NCBI RefSeq assembly: GCF_019711595.1
Contig: NZ_JAIGNR010000001.1
Coordinates: forward strand, 434,001 to 498,000
DNA: 64,000 nucleotides
From: Qipengyuania sphaerica
GTDB taxonomy: Bacteria > Pseudomonadota > Alphaproteobacteria > Sphingomonadales > Sphingomonadaceae
Direction: 5' to 3'
Part shown: one piece after another, positions 16,704 to 25,666 of the stretch
Position numbering within the stretch: the stretch's first letter is position 1
How the letters are laid out: the number at the start of each line of letters is the position of its first letter
The notes under the pieces: model-generated
What the model was told of the DNA's origin: nothing
Seen by the model: the letters and a program-made list of their open reading frames with translations, nothing else
Database searches by the model: none
Made by a program: the position numbers and the translations under genes

Positions 16704-18016
16704 GCGGCGCTCTTCAATGTGGGGGAGGGCTGGTCGAAACGGGCAAAGGCTTCGGCGATATCGCGGCGGTCGATGTCCTGCTCGGCATTGGCGAGCGCGT
16801 GGTCGCGCAATTCCTCGGCAGATTTCCTGAGATAGCGCAGCAGGCCCGGCGGACAGCCCTGTGTGGCCATGAGCGCGCACAGGCGTGCGTAATTGTCGAT
16901 CATGCGAATACTGACCGAGGGATAGTCGGCCGCCGCCTGCCGGAAGGCCTTCAGGGGCGCGTCGAACAGGCCGAGGAAATCCTGACCCGGCAATTCGAAG
17001 CGCGGCGCGGTCTTCCAGGCGGCGACCTTGCCTTCGTCCACCCAAATATCGGCATTGCCCGATATCGCAGCGGCAAGCTGGTCGGCGCAGGCCATGGCGG
17101 AATAGAAATCGTTGATGCCGGGCGACAGCGCACGCGCGGCGACCTCGACCAGCAGGCGGACCTGATATACGGTCGACTGCACCGAGCTGCGAAACTCGCC
17201 GATGGGGATGGACTTGTAGATTGTGTCCTCGCGCGGCGGAGCGTTCTGGAACCGCACCAGCGGCTCGCCTTCGAGGACATGCTGGCCCGGCGCGGCGCAG
17301 AAGCGGACCGCCCCCGCATCCATCGCCAGTTCCTGCTCGATTGCCGCAAGATCGATGCCCTCGATATACCCCTCGCGTTTGGAGGGGAGGGTAAAGCCCC
17401 ACTCGCCGTCATAGGGATCGGCGGTGACGACGGGGATCGCTACGCTCCCCGCATCGGTGCCGAGATGCGCGATCGAGCGGTCGACGAACATGGTGCGCCC
17501 CAGGTCGTGGATCGCCACGCCCAGCATGCCGATATTGACCAGTTCGAGCGCAAGCATGGCAACGATGGTGAAGTGGGGAAGCTGTTCGAAACTGGCCTCC
17601 GCATCGATACGCATGAGAACGATGACCGAGAAAACGAGGCAGAAGGTCAGGCCCGCCATCGACAGCCGCACCAGCCCCTTGTCGAGCCAGCGATCGACCA
17701 GCCGCACGCCGAGATTGCCCGTGGCGAGCGTCAGCACGATCAGCGTCACCGACCAGTAGAGCGTCAGGAAGGCGGCATTGATGCCGACGATGGCTATGGT
17801 GACGTCCTGTGCCGCATCGCCCGTCGTGGCAGGTGTGACGCCCCAATCGAGCAACAGGCGGGAGGCAAAGGCATGGTCGGCCCACAGCACAGCTGCGCCC
17901 ACAAGCGGCGCGGCCAGCACGGCCACCGCGGGCAGCGACCAGTAATTGGCCACCAGCCGGTGGATCACCCAGTCGCGTATTCCCTTTAGTGGCCCCGTTG
18001 CAGCCAAAGCGCGCAT
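16700..18016 (-). CDS. DUF2254 membrane protein (first of tandem pair)
   Basis: A 438-residue protein with the same layout as its downstream neighbour: N-terminal RDWVIHRLVANYWSLPAVAVL, four hydrophobic segments in the first 190 residues, then a soluble region with ARALSPGINDFYSAM near residue 315. That motif parallels LRALSPGINDPFTA in the next gene, so the pair arose by duplication. Identity between the two looks limited mostly to the membrane layout and this motif. Function is unknown. The start is set at MRALAATGPLKG, 16 bp from the window side of a GC-rich gap after nadA; longer in-frame versions would run through nadA. Confidence 0.85.
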   Translation of the reverse strand: MRALAATGPLKGIRDWVIHRLVANYWSLPAVAVLAAPLVGAAVLWADHAFASRLLLDWGVTPATTGDAAQDVTIAIVGINAAFLTLYWSVTLIVLTLATGNLGVRLVDRWLDKGLVRLSMAGLTFCLVFSVIVLMRIDAEASFEQLPHFTIVAMLALELVNIGMLGVAIHDLGRTMFVDRSIAHLGTDAGSVAIPVVTADPYDGEWGFTLPSKREGYIEGIDLAAIEQELAMDAGAVRFCAAPGQHVLEGEPLVRFQNAPPREDTIYKSIPIGEFRSSVQSTVYQVRLLVEVAARALSPGINDFYSAMACADQLAAAISGNADIWVDEGKVAAWKTAPRFELPGQDFLGLFDAPLKAFRQAAADYPSVSIRMIDNYARLCALMATQGCPPGLLRYLRKSAEELRDHALANAEQDIDRRDIAEAFARFDQPSPTLKSAA

Positions 18017-18068
18017 TTCCCCTGTCGTTGCGGACAGGGGGGTAACGCGCGTGCGGCGGAAGGGTTGC

Positions 18069-19055
18069 CTAGACCTTGCCCAGGTCGCCCTTTCCGATCG
18101 TGCCGCTGGCCATTTCCAGCATCCGGTCGAGGCTCTGCTTGGCCTTGAGCCTGAGCCCTTCCTCGATCTCGATGCGCGGCTCGAGCGTGTCGAGGCACTT
18201 GTAGAGCTTCTCCAGCGTGTTGAGCGCCATGTAGGGGCAGATGTTGCAGCTGCAGTTGCCGTCCGCACCCGGTGCGCCGATGAAGGTCTTTTCGGGCAGC
18301 GCCTTTTCCATCTGGTGGATGATGTGCGGTTCGGTCGCGACGATCAGCGTATCGCCTTCGAAGGTGCTGGCGAATTGCAAAATGCCGCTGGTCGAGCCTA
18401 CGTAATCGGCGTGTTCGACGATGGTCGGCGGGCATTCGGGGTGTGCAGCCACCGGTGCGCCGGGGTGCTTCGCCTTCAGCTTCAGCAGCTCGGTTTCGCT
18501 AAAGGCCTCGTGCACGATGCATACGCCCGGCCACAGCAGCATTTCGCGGCCGAACTTGCGGCTCATGTAGCTTCCCAGATGACGGTCGGGGCCGAAGATG
18601 ATCTTCTGGTCTTCCGGGATCTGGCTGATGATCGTCTCGGCGCTGGAGGAGGTGACGATGATATCGCTCAATGCCTTCACCTCGGTCGAGCAGTTGATGT
18701 AGGTCAGCGCGATATGGTCGGGATGCTTCTCGCGGAAAGCCTTGAATTTCTCCGGCGGGCAGCTGTCTTCGAGGCTGCAGCCTGCATCCATGTCGGGCAG
18801 GACGACGATCTTTTCGGGGCTGAGGATCTTCGCCGTATCCGCCATGAACTTCACGCCGCAGAAGGCGATCACATCGGCATCGGTTTCGGCCGCCTTGCGG
18901 CTGAGTTCGAGGCTGTCGCCCACGAAATCGGCGAGGTCCTGGATCTGCGCGGTCTGGTAGTAATGCGCGAGGATTACCGCGTTCTTCTCCTTGCGGAGGC
19001 GGTCGATGGCGGCGAGCAGGTCTTCGCCTGTCGGATTGGTGGTTTCGGCGGTCAT
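18069..19055 (-). CDS. nadA: Quinolinate synthase NadA
   Basis: A 328-residue [4Fe-4S] enzyme that condenses iminoaspartate with dihydroxyacetone phosphate to quinolinate in de novo NAD synthesis. Seen are the start of the fold AVILAHYYQTAQIQDLADFVGDSLEL, a cluster cysteine in VIAFCGVKFMADTAKIL, MDAGCSLEDSC, HPECPPTIVEHADYVGSTSG, and a C-terminal CSCNICPYMALNTLEKLY segment with cluster cysteines. Length and motifs match the group typical of proteobacteria. nadB and nadC are not nearby, which is unusual because they are often clustered. The DUF2254 pair lies 52 bp downstream on the same strand. Confidence 0.96.
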   Translation of the reverse strand: MTAETTNPTGEDLLAAIDRLRKEKNAVILAHYYQTAQIQDLADFVGDSLELSRKAAETDADVIAFCGVKFMADTAKILSPEKIVVLPDMDAGCSLEDSCPPEKFKAFREKHPDHIALTYINCSTEVKALSDIIVTSSSAETIISQIPEDQKIIFGPDRHLGSYMSRKFGREMLLWPGVCIVHEAFSETELLKLKAKHPGAPVAAHPECPPTIVEHADYVGSTSGILQFASTFEGDTLIVATEPHIIHQMEKALPEKTFIGAPGADGNCSCNICPYMALNTLEKLYKCLDTLEPRIEIEEGLRLKAKQSLDRMLEMASGTIGKGDLGKV

Positions 19056-19103
19056 GTATCGTCCCGTCTAATGGCTTTGCGGCGCTTATAGACGGAACGG
19101 GTG

Positions 19104-19130
19104 GCGAGGCGAGGGGGTTCCTCGCCTCGC
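19104..19130 (-). terminator. Perfect 11-bp hairpin between a membrane protein gene and nadA
   Basis: GCGAGGCGAGG pairs perfectly with CCTCGCCTCGC across a GGGTT loop. On the minus strand it follows the membrane protein stop by 7 bp and precedes the nadA start by 48 bp. There is no T-tract on either side, so it may be a weak terminator, an mRNA-stabilising end, or an attenuator. Confidence 0.55.
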
Positions 19131-19137
19131 TAAAGGA

Positions 19138-19917
19138 TTACATCGCAAAGCCCGGCGGCAGGAACGCTTCCATCGGTCGCTCGGCCCCCGGCGTTCCGGT
19201 AATCACCTGCTCGGTGATGCCCATTCCGAACGAGCTGTGCGCCAGCAGGACGGAAATCGCGAAGACGGCAATGTAGAGGCCGAGACCCCACCAATATGCC
19301 GGATGCACGCGGCCATGCTTGCGCTTGTCGGCGATCATGCCGATCACCGGAAAGATCATCGTGCAAATAGTGGTGATCAGCCATGCATTGGGGATCATCA
19401 GCGGCAGCGGGAGCAGGCGACCGAGGCCGGGCCCGGTCAGGATCGCCATCCCGCAGAGCATCAGCCGGCGGTGCCAGCCGGTGTAACGGCGCCTCGAGAG
19501 CGCCCAGAAGGTGAGCCCGCCGAACAGCCACACCAGCATGGTGTTGCTCCACAGGAATTCGCTGACGTGGAAGAAGAAGGGCCCGCCCGTGCGGCGAGCG
19601 ACCACCACCATGATGACCGTCCCGAATATGACCATAAGCGGGACCCATAGATAGGCGATCTTGCCGAACTTTGCGTGGAGCGCCCAGTTCTGCTGCGAGG
19701 CGGTCAGATGCTGCCCGCAATAGATGCCGAGCCACGACATGAAGATCACGCCGTGGACGTGATAGGGCCATGGCACGTCGAAAGTGGAGCGTGCGAAGGC
19801 CAGATTGACCACAAAACCGGCCACGATGATGAAGCTCATCACGAAGGCCATGATGGTGAAGAAGCGCGTGTTTCCGCGGATCGCGGTATCCTCTGGCGCA
19901 GCAGCGGCAGTAGCCAT
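19138..19917 (-). CDS. Seven-helix membrane protein of unknown function
   Basis: A 259-residue protein with about seven hydrophobic segments and several conserved-looking intramembrane or boundary histidines: WPYHVHGVIFMSW, ALHAKFGKIA, FFFHVSEF and GWHRRLMLCG. That spacing of His residues at helix ends recalls haem-binding cytochrome b561-like or DUF2306-like proteins, but I cannot assign it. The C-terminus PMEAFLPPGFAM is outside the membrane. It is divergent from the acyl-CoA synthetase gene, with 172 bp between them, and could be transcribed into nadA through a strong hairpin. Confidence 0.7.
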   Translation of the reverse strand: MATAAAAPEDTAIRGNTRFFTIMAFVMSFIIVAGFVVNLAFARSTFDVPWPYHVHGVIFMSWLGIYCGQHLTASQQNWALHAKFGKIAYLWVPLMVIFGTVIMVVVARRTGGPFFFHVSEFLWSNTMLVWLFGGLTFWALSRRRYTGWHRRLMLCGMAILTGPGLGRLLPLPLMIPNAWLITTICTMIFPVIGMIADKRKHGRVHPAYWWGLGLYIAVFAISVLLAHSSFGMGITEQVITGTPGAERPMEAFLPPGFAM

Positions 19918-19999
19918 TCTCGTAATCTCCCCCTCAGGAACGAGCGACCGGATCTCTTTTGTTATGGCGCGGAGTTAAGCGCGCCGACGGGTCTCGGTC

Positions 20000-20028
20000 A
20001 ATCGCGCGCTTGTGGGAAAATCGCGCGC
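20000..20028. repeat. Direct repeat of AATCGCGCGC in a divergent promoter region
   Basis: Two copies of AATCGCGCGC begin 19 bp apart, at 20000 and 20019, between the divergent membrane protein gene and acyl-CoA synthetase gene. The spacing of almost two helical turns would place a bound regulator on one face of DNA. No regulator gene is adjacent. Confidence 0.4.
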
Positions 20029-20089
20029 ATCTGCCTTGGACTCGGAGGAGAAGGCACGCTGTGATATTTCTCCTTTCAGGGAGAGAGCC

Positions 20090-21709
20090 ATGTACCAGGT
20101 CACGCTAACCGAGAGCTATTTTCCGGCGCAGGACGATACGCCCTATGCCGAGCGGACGATCGGGGAAGTCCTTCGCGAACAGGCGGCGGTGCGGCCCGAT
20201 ACGCTGGCGCTTCGCGAATTGCTGCCCGATGGCGCGATCGGGCGCGAATGGACCTATTCCCAGCTGCTTGCCGATGCCGAACGCATGGGCCGCGCGCTCG
20301 CCAGCCGGCACAAGCGTGGCGCGCGCATCGCGATCATGGGCGGCAATATCCCCGAATGGGTACTGATCCAGTACGGCGCTGCGCTGGCGGGCCTTGTGAT
20401 CGTCACGGTCAATCCTGCGCTGATCGCGCGCGAGGTGCGGTATGTGGTCGAACAATCGGGCGCGGAGGCGGTCTATTACCAGCCGCATGTGCGCGGCAAT
20501 TCGCTGCTCCCCATTGTCGAGGAAGCAGTAACGGGCCTCGATGTGGTGCAAGGTCTTTTCGACATGGAGGATCACGCGGCGCTATTCGCTGGCGAGGACG
20601 GAGGCGAATTGCGCGAAACCGAACCGTGGGACGTCGTGATGATCCAGTACACTTCCGGCACCACGGGATTTCCGAAGGGCGTGCTCCTGCACCAGCACGG
20701 GCTGCTCCAGTGCAACAAGGACGCTTTGGCGCGATATGGCGCCAGGCCGGGGGACCAGTTGCCCTGCGCCGTGCCGCTGTTCCACACTTCGGGCAGCGCG
20801 CTGGCGATCCTTGGCGGACTATCCCACGGGGCGACCATATTGCTTGTGAGCCTGTTCGATCCGGCCATGCTTGTACAGGTGATCGAGCGAGAGCAAATCC
20901 GCATGTTCGGCGGCGTGCCGACGATGATTTTTGCCCTGATCGAGGCAGCACGGGCGACCGGCGCAGATGTCACCTGCGTCGAATCGCTGTTCAGCGGCGG
21001 GGCCATGGTGGCGCCCGAACTCAACCGCGCCGCGCAAGCCGTTTTCGGTGCGCAGGTTCTCATCATCTACGGCCAGACCGAGACCTATCCCGGGATCACC
21101 GCGGCATGGCCAGACGATGCGGAGGATGACATTCTCGGCACGATCGGCCAGCCCTTGCCGCATATGGAGGTCTCGATCCGCGATCCGCACACTCATGCTG
21201 TCTGTCCGCTCCATGCGCAGGGAGAAATTTGCGTTCGGGGCTACAATCTGATGGCGGGATACAACGACAATCCCGAAGCTACGGCGGAGACTATCGATGC
21301 CGACGGCTGGCTGCACACGGGCGATCTCGGCTCGATGGATGCACGCGGCTATCTCAAGATCACCGGCCGGGTGAAGGAGATGATCATCCGCGGCGGCGAG
21401 AACCTCTTCCCCGCAGAAATCGAGAACGCCATGCTCGAACACCCTGCTATCGCCGAGGTGGCAGTGGCCGGTATACCGGACGAGAAATGGGGCGAAGTGG
21501 TCGCCTGCTTCATGCGCGCCAGCGAGGGCACTGCGAAGCCGACCGAGCAGGATCTGCGCGAGTTCGCGCGCGAGCGGATGTCGCCGCAGAAAACGCCCGC
21601 CCATTGGGTATGGGTCACCGAGTGGCCGATGACCGGATCGAACAAGATCAGGAAGTTCGCGCTGGCAGAGGATTTCGTCGCCGGAAAATACGACGCGGCG
21701 CTGGCCTAG
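20090..21709 (+). CDS. AMP-dependent acyl-CoA synthetase
   Basis: A 539-residue adenylate-forming ligase that activates a carboxylate with ATP to acyl-AMP and then acyl-CoA. Motifs: YTSGTTGFPKGVLL (phosphate-binding loop), IYGQTETYPG (A5), HTGDLGSMDARGYL and GRVKEMIIRGGENLFPAEIE (A7-A8), and the C-terminal lysine in SNKIRKFAL (A10). It is closest in appearance to FadD-like medium- or long-chain synthetases; the substrate is not determinable. The start at MYQVTLTESYFP follows CAGGGAGAGAGCC; an upstream in-frame start has no ribosome binding site. Its stop shares CTAG with the DUF4230 gene. Confidence 0.9.
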   Translation: MYQVTLTESYFPAQDDTPYAERTIGEVLREQAAVRPDTLALRELLPDGAIGREWTYSQLLADAERMGRALASRHKRGARIAIMGGNIPEWVLIQYGAALAGLVIVTVNPALIAREVRYVVEQSGAEAVYYQPHVRGNSLLPIVEEAVTGLDVVQGLFDMEDHAALFAGEDGGELRETEPWDVVMIQYTSGTTGFPKGVLLHQHGLLQCNKDALARYGARPGDQLPCAVPLFHTSGSALAILGGLSHGATILLVSLFDPAMLVQVIEREQIRMFGGVPTMIFALIEAARATGADVTCVESLFSGGAMVAPELNRAAQAVFGAQVLIIYGQTETYPGITAAWPDDAEDDILGTIGQPLPHMEVSIRDPHTHAVCPLHAQGEICVRGYNLMAGYNDNPEATAETIDADGWLHTGDLGSMDARGYLKITGRVKEMIIRGGENLFPAEIENAMLEHPAIAEVAVAGIPDEKWGEVVACFMRASEGTAKPTEQDLREFARERMSPQKTPAHWVWVTEWPMTGSNKIRKFALAEDFVAGKYDAALA

Positions 21710-22395
21710 GCTTCGGGCGCCGCCTCACCATCGAAGCGGACGTTGACCGTGACATCGCCATAGCCCGCCACCTGTAGCGGAATGGCGAGGTTCTGGCGCA
21801 CCGCCTCCTTCGCGGCACTGCGCGCCATCCTCAGCACCTCGGGATTCTTCGCGAACTCCGCCGCCTTGCGTTCGGCCTGGCGCGAATTGTTTCGGGCGAG
21901 GTCGGAGGACGCATCGCGGCTGACATAGGTGCCTTCGGTAAAGGTCTTCGATTCCGCCTCGTCGAGATTGGGGCGCGAAATCTTGAGCACGGGCAGGATG
22001 ACATCGAGCGTTTCGGTCTCCTCGTCCCATGCGAACCGGTCGCGATCCATCTGGCTCAGGTCCAGCCGGTATTCGACCGTCGCCGGAATGATCGCCGCCT
22101 GCCGGCTTTCGAGCAGGTCGATGTTGAACACCCCGCGCTTGTCGACGCTTTCGGCAACCACCTCGAAGCGCGATGAGAAAACGGTGAGCGAATTCTGCTT
22201 TTCGAACGCCAGCATCGCGCTTCCAACAGGATCGCCCTCTTCCTTGTAGATAAAAGCGCGCCAGACCAGCCAGGCAACCGCCGCGAGCAGCACGATCACG
22301 ATGAGCCAAGGCATGGCCTGCACGCGGGCGAGGGGCTTCTCGCTCGAAACCTCGGGTTGAATCAATTGTGCGTCGGGTTTTACGTCATCTGCCAT
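21706..22395 (-). CDS. DUF4230 domain-containing protein
   Basis: A 229-residue protein with one N-terminal transmembrane helix (PWLIVIVLLAAVAWLVWRAF, about residues 29-48) followed by a soluble domain of the DUF4230 type. The strand-rich core includes FEVVAESVDKRGVFNIDLLESRQAAIIPATVEYRLDLS. This family is widespread and uncharacterised; single-pass anchoring with the domain outside is the usual prediction. Its start overlaps the end of the metallo-hydrolase gene by 16 bp, making an operon of two likely. Function unknown. Confidence 0.8.
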   Translation of the reverse strand: MADDVKPDAQLIQPEVSSEKPLARVQAMPWLIVIVLLAAVAWLVWRAFIYKEEGDPVGSAMLAFEKQNSLTVFSSRFEVVAESVDKRGVFNIDLLESRQAAIIPATVEYRLDLSQMDRDRFAWDEETETLDVILPVLKISRPNLDEAESKTFTEGTYVSRDASSDLARNNSRQAERKAAEFAKNPEVLRMARSAAKEAVRQNLAIPLQVAGYGDVTVNVRFDGEAAPEA

Positions 22396-23255
22396 ACATC
22401 GCCTGAACGCAGCACCAGTCCGCGGCGTTCCAGATCGATGAGGTGGGCAGTCACCGACATTCGCGCTGCACCGTGCAAGCGCTCGTCCAATCCCTTGTAC
22501 ATCTTGGGCACGAAATCGGCAGCTTCGTGCGGACCTTCGCGCAGGTGGCGCAGGATCTGGTTCTCGCGCTGGCGGCGGTGGCCGATCATTCCTCGCACGA
22601 GTTGGCGAGGTTTATCAATGGCTTCCCCGTGGGCAGGGTAATAAATCTTGTCCTGATCGCGCCCGTAAAGTTTCTCGAGGCTGGCCATGTAATCGGCCAT
22701 GTCGCCATCGGGCGGCACGACCACGCTGGTCGACCAGCCCATGACATGGTCGCCAGTGAAGACCGCACCGCTTTCTTCCAGCGCGAAGCACAAATGGTTG
22801 GATACATGCCCGGGCGTCGCAACAGCGCGCAGGGTCCAGCCCGGCCCCGTCATCGCCTCGCCGTCTTCCAGCACGCGGTCGGGTTCGTAGGTCCGGTCGA
22901 AGCTCGCATCGGCGCGCGGCCCGCTGTCGTCGAGCACCAGCGGCGCGCAGCCGACGATAGGAGCTCCCGTGCGCTGAGCCAACGTTTTGGCGGCTGGCGA
23001 ATGGTCGCGGTGGGTGTGCGTGCACATGATCGCGCAGACATGTTCTTCGCCGATTGCGGCATCGAGTGCGAGCAGGTGGGCCTTTTCGTCCGGGCCGGGA
23101 TCGATGACCGCGCAGCCGTCACCCAGGCCGACGATGTAGGATTGCGTCCCCGTAAATGTGTATGGCGACGGGTTGGGCGCGAGCACGCGGCGCACCAGCG
23201 GCTCAAGCTGCATCGCTTCGCCCGTGGGCCATGGTTTGGGAGGAGGGCCTGCCAT
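22380..23255 (-). CDS. MBL-fold metallo-hydrolase
   Basis: A 291-residue metallo-beta-lactamase-fold hydrolase of the LACTB2-like group. Metal ligands are visible in CTHTHRDHSPAA (HxHxDH), TPGHVSNHLCF, FTGDHVMGWS and PAHGEAI. The C-terminal region (about 220-291) contains a winged-helix-like segment HRRQRENQILRHLREGP and HLIDLERRGLVLR, as in LACTB2 and many bacterial relatives. Substrate is unknown; related proteins act as RNases or thioesterase-like hydrolases. Start choice is uncertain, as MQLEPLVRRVL 42 bp downstream could also serve. It is divergent from glpK and overlaps DUF4230 downstream. Confidence 0.87.
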   Translation of the reverse strand: MAGPPPKPWPTGEAMQLEPLVRRVLAPNPSPYTFTGTQSYIVGLGDGCAVIDPGPDEKAHLLALDAAIGEEHVCAIMCTHTHRDHSPAAKTLAQRTGAPIVGCAPLVLDDSGPRADASFDRTYEPDRVLEDGEAMTGPGWTLRAVATPGHVSNHLCFALEESGAVFTGDHVMGWSTSVVVPPDGDMADYMASLEKLYGRDQDKIYYPAHGEAIDKPRQLVRGMIGHRRQRENQILRHLREGPHEAADFVPKMYKGLDERLHGAARMSVTAHLIDLERRGLVLRSGDVWQMT

Positions 23256-23303
23256 GCGCCAAGCCTGTAGCGATTACTGCAGCTTGTCGATAGGGAGGGG
23301 CGC

Positions 23304-24767
23304 ATGGGAGAGAAAATTCTGGTCCTCGACGCGGGGACGACTTCGACAAGAGCAATGGTCTTCAGCCGCGACGGACGCATGGCTAGCGTCGCGCAGGCGG
23401 AGCTCACTCAGCATTATTCAAAGCCCGGCTGGGTCGAGCACGATGCGGCGGAAATATGGGACAAGACGCTTCGCTGCATGCGCGAAGCGGTGGGCGAGGG
23501 CGCTGGCGAGATCGCTGCCATCGGCATCACCAACCAGCGAGAGACAGTGGTGGCTTGGGATCGCACGACCGGCGAACCGCTGTCCCGCGCAATTGTCTGG
23601 CAGGATCGGCGAACGGCGGATTTCTGCGCTCAGCTGAAGGAAGCGGGGCACGAGGCCGAAGTCCAGAAGCGCACCGGACTGCTGCTCGACCCCTATTTCT
23701 CGGGCACGAAAATGCGCTGGATGCTCGACAATGACGAGGCGGTGCGCGCTGCTGCCGACGCCGGGACTTTGGCCTTCGGTACGGTCGAGAGCTGGCTGGT
23801 CTACAAGCTGTCGGGCGGCACCCATGTCTCCGATGCCAGCAATGCCAGCCGCACCCTGCTTCTTGCTCTCGACGGCGAGCAGTTCGACGAGGAATTATGC
23901 GCGCTTCTCGGTGTTCCGAAAAGCGCCCTGCCGCAGGTCGTGGACACCCATGGCGAGTTGGCGAGCTGCACGGCGGATTGGCTCGGAACCGCCATTCCGA
24001 TCTGCGGGCTCGTCGGTGACCAGCAATCGGCCACGATCGGCCAAGGTTGCCTGTATTTCGGCGAGACCAAGGCGACCTACGGGACAGGTGCCTTCGTCCT
24101 CACCAACAAGGGACACGACATCCCGCATTCCGACAACCGGCTTCTTGGCACGGTGTTGCATCAGTCGGGCGGCAAGCGAACCTATGCCATCGAGGGCGCG
24201 TGTTTCGTCGCGGGCAGCCTCGTGCAGTATCTGCGCGACCAGCTCGGGCTGATCGGAAGCGCGGCAGAGACCGAGGATCTCGCCCGTTCGATCGAAGACA
24301 GCGGCGAAGTGGTGATCGTGCCTGCGCTCGCAGGGCTGGGCGCTCCGCACTGGAAGCCCGACGCACGCGGGGTCATCTCGGGCCTCAGTTTCGCCAGCGG
24401 CAAGGCGCAGATCGCCCGTGCAGCTCTCGAAGCCATGGCGCACCAGACGCATGACCTAGCCTCGGCCTTTGCGGCTGATGGGGCGCCCTGGGCGAGCCTG
24501 AAAATCGACGGGGGCATGAGCGCCAACGACTGGATGGCGCAGGACCTTGCGGACATCCTGGACCTCAAGGTCGAAAGGCCCGATTTTGTCGAGACGACCG
24601 CTCTGGGCGCTGCGATTTGCGCGAGTGTCGGCGTGGGCATCTACCCCTCGCTGGAGGATGCGGCTAGCGCAATGCGCGGCGCAACCCGCACTTTCAGTCC
24701 ATCGATGTCGGAAGAGGTCAGGAAAGACCGACTGGCACGCTATGCCCGCGCGCTGTCGGTGGCTTAG
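23304..24767 (+). CDS. glpK: Glycerol kinase
   Basis: A 487-residue FGGY-family kinase that phosphorylates glycerol to glycerol 3-phosphate. Motifs: VLDAGTTSTRAMVF (ATP loop), AIGITNQRETVVAWDRTTGEPL, IVWQDRRT, the FGGY signature region with GVISGLSFASGKAQIARAALEAMAHQT, and DGGMSANDWMAQ. Length is about normal for glycerol kinases (490-505). A GGGAGGGGCGC ribosome binding site precedes the ATG. glpF and glpD are not adjacent. The stop codon overlaps the stop of the convergent DUF1465 gene in TTAG. Confidence 0.94.
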   Translation: MGEKILVLDAGTTSTRAMVFSRDGRMASVAQAELTQHYSKPGWVEHDAAEIWDKTLRCMREAVGEGAGEIAAIGITNQRETVVAWDRTTGEPLSRAIVWQDRRTADFCAQLKEAGHEAEVQKRTGLLLDPYFSGTKMRWMLDNDEAVRAAADAGTLAFGTVESWLVYKLSGGTHVSDASNASRTLLLALDGEQFDEELCALLGVPKSALPQVVDTHGELASCTADWLGTAIPICGLVGDQQSATIGQGCLYFGETKATYGTGAFVLTNKGHDIPHSDNRLLGTVLHQSGGKRTYAIEGACFVAGSLVQYLRDQLGLIGSAAETEDLARSIEDSGEVVIVPALAGLGAPHWKPDARGVISGLSFASGKAQIARAALEAMAHQTHDLASAFAADGAPWASLKIDGGMSANDWMAQDLADILDLKVERPDFVETTALGAAICASVGVGIYPSLEDAASAMRGATRTFSPSMSEEVRKDRLARYARALSVA

Positions 24768-25225
24768 CGACCGGCAAAGGCCTGCGCGATCCGGCCCTGC
24801 ATGCTGCGCACCGGGTCGGAAGAGCGATGCTCGATGTGGCGGAGCTCCTCGTCGAGCCGCTTGACCCGCGCATGCAGCCGTTCGGTATCGCGGATCAGCG
24901 CCCGTGTAGGAAGCTCGAGGATGGCCATGTTATCGGGATCGGAGAGACGTTCTTCTCCCAGCGTGCCGTGGCGCAGGAGCTGGAGCCTGGTCAGTTCGCC
25001 CGCGTGATAGGCGCGCTGGTTGAGGAGCCAGGCGAGGATATGCATCACGCGCGTTGTCGTACGCAGCCCTTCGATGGACATGGCGATGCGCAGCTGGTCT
25101 GGCGCTTTGTCCCGACCGGCTTCGTCGCGCAGGTCGAACACCGCGCGCGCCTCGTCAGCGAGTTCCAGCGCCTCGGTATAAAGGTCTTCGACGACCTGTT
25201 CGTGAATCGAGCGATCCATATCCAT
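24764..25225 (-). CDS. DUF1465 family protein
   Basis: A 153-residue helical protein of the DUF1465 family, common in Alphaproteobacteria. It begins MDMDRSIHEQVVEDLYTEALELADEARAVF and carries SIEGLRTTTRVMHILAWLLNQRAYHAGELT, the family core. The start at this ATG gives the usual length; an upstream in-frame ATG would add about 30 unrelated residues. The role is not well defined; some members were proposed to act as regulators, which I cannot confirm here. It sits between convergent glpK and a DUF465 gene on the same strand. Confidence 0.85.
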   Translation of the reverse strand: MDMDRSIHEQVVEDLYTEALELADEARAVFDLRDEAGRDKAPDQLRIAMSIEGLRTTTRVMHILAWLLNQRAYHAGELTRLQLLRHGTLGEERLSDPDNMAILELPTRALIRDTERLHARVKRLDEELRHIEHRSSDPVRSMQGRIAQAFAGR

Positions 25226-25310
25226 ACTCAATGGATGGATAGGCGCAGGGGTCCGCAAGTCCCATGCGATTCTGTGCACCTGTCCCGCGATGAAACGCGG
25301 GCAATCGCGC

Positions 25311-25517
25311 TCAGGCAATGATGTCGGGAATGAGATTGTCCTCGATCGCCGCGATTCGATCCTTCAATTGCAGCTTGCGCTTCTTGAGGCGTGCGATCTG
25401 CAGCTGGTCGACATAGCCGCCCTCTCCCGCATCGCTCAGCGCGGCGATTGCGACGTCGAGGTCGCGGTGCTCGCTTTTCAGCGATTCCAAACGCTTGCGA
25501 AGTTCCTGCTCGTTCAA
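25311..25517 (-). CDS. DUF465 family small protein
   Basis: A roughly 68-residue coiled-coil protein of the DUF465 family. The core LRKRLESLKSEHRDLDVAIAAL, then DQLQIARLKKRKLQLKDRIAAIED, is typical: two amphipathic helices in antiparallel coil. An ATG 63 bp upstream would extend it with an unrelated lead, so I prefer the in-frame TTG that begins LNEQELRKRL; the choice is uncertain. A second DUF465 gene lies 150 bp away in the opposite direction. Family function is unknown. It ends 86 bp before the DUF1465 start on the same strand. Confidence 0.72.
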   Translation of the reverse strand: MNEQELRKRLESLKSEHRDLDVAIAALSDAGEGGYVDQLQIARLKKRKLQLKDRIAAIEDNLIPDIIA

Positions 25518-25666
25518 GGTCGTCGTTCCCGAATCTCGGCCTATCGCATGGCCCGCGATGGAGTGTTTGTAAATTCGCAAACTTGTGGTTTGATGAAGAT
25601 CGAAGCGGCGCGTGCCGCCTGGCGCGAGTCGCTTCCGGGGTCACCAACTCTAGAAGGAGCGAACCT

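Noticed and set aside
15381..17402. One fused 673-codon DUF2254 gene
   Set aside because: The frame is open upstream but the first part overlaps the paralogue in another frame; the ATG at 16703 inside an ATGA overlap starts the real gene.
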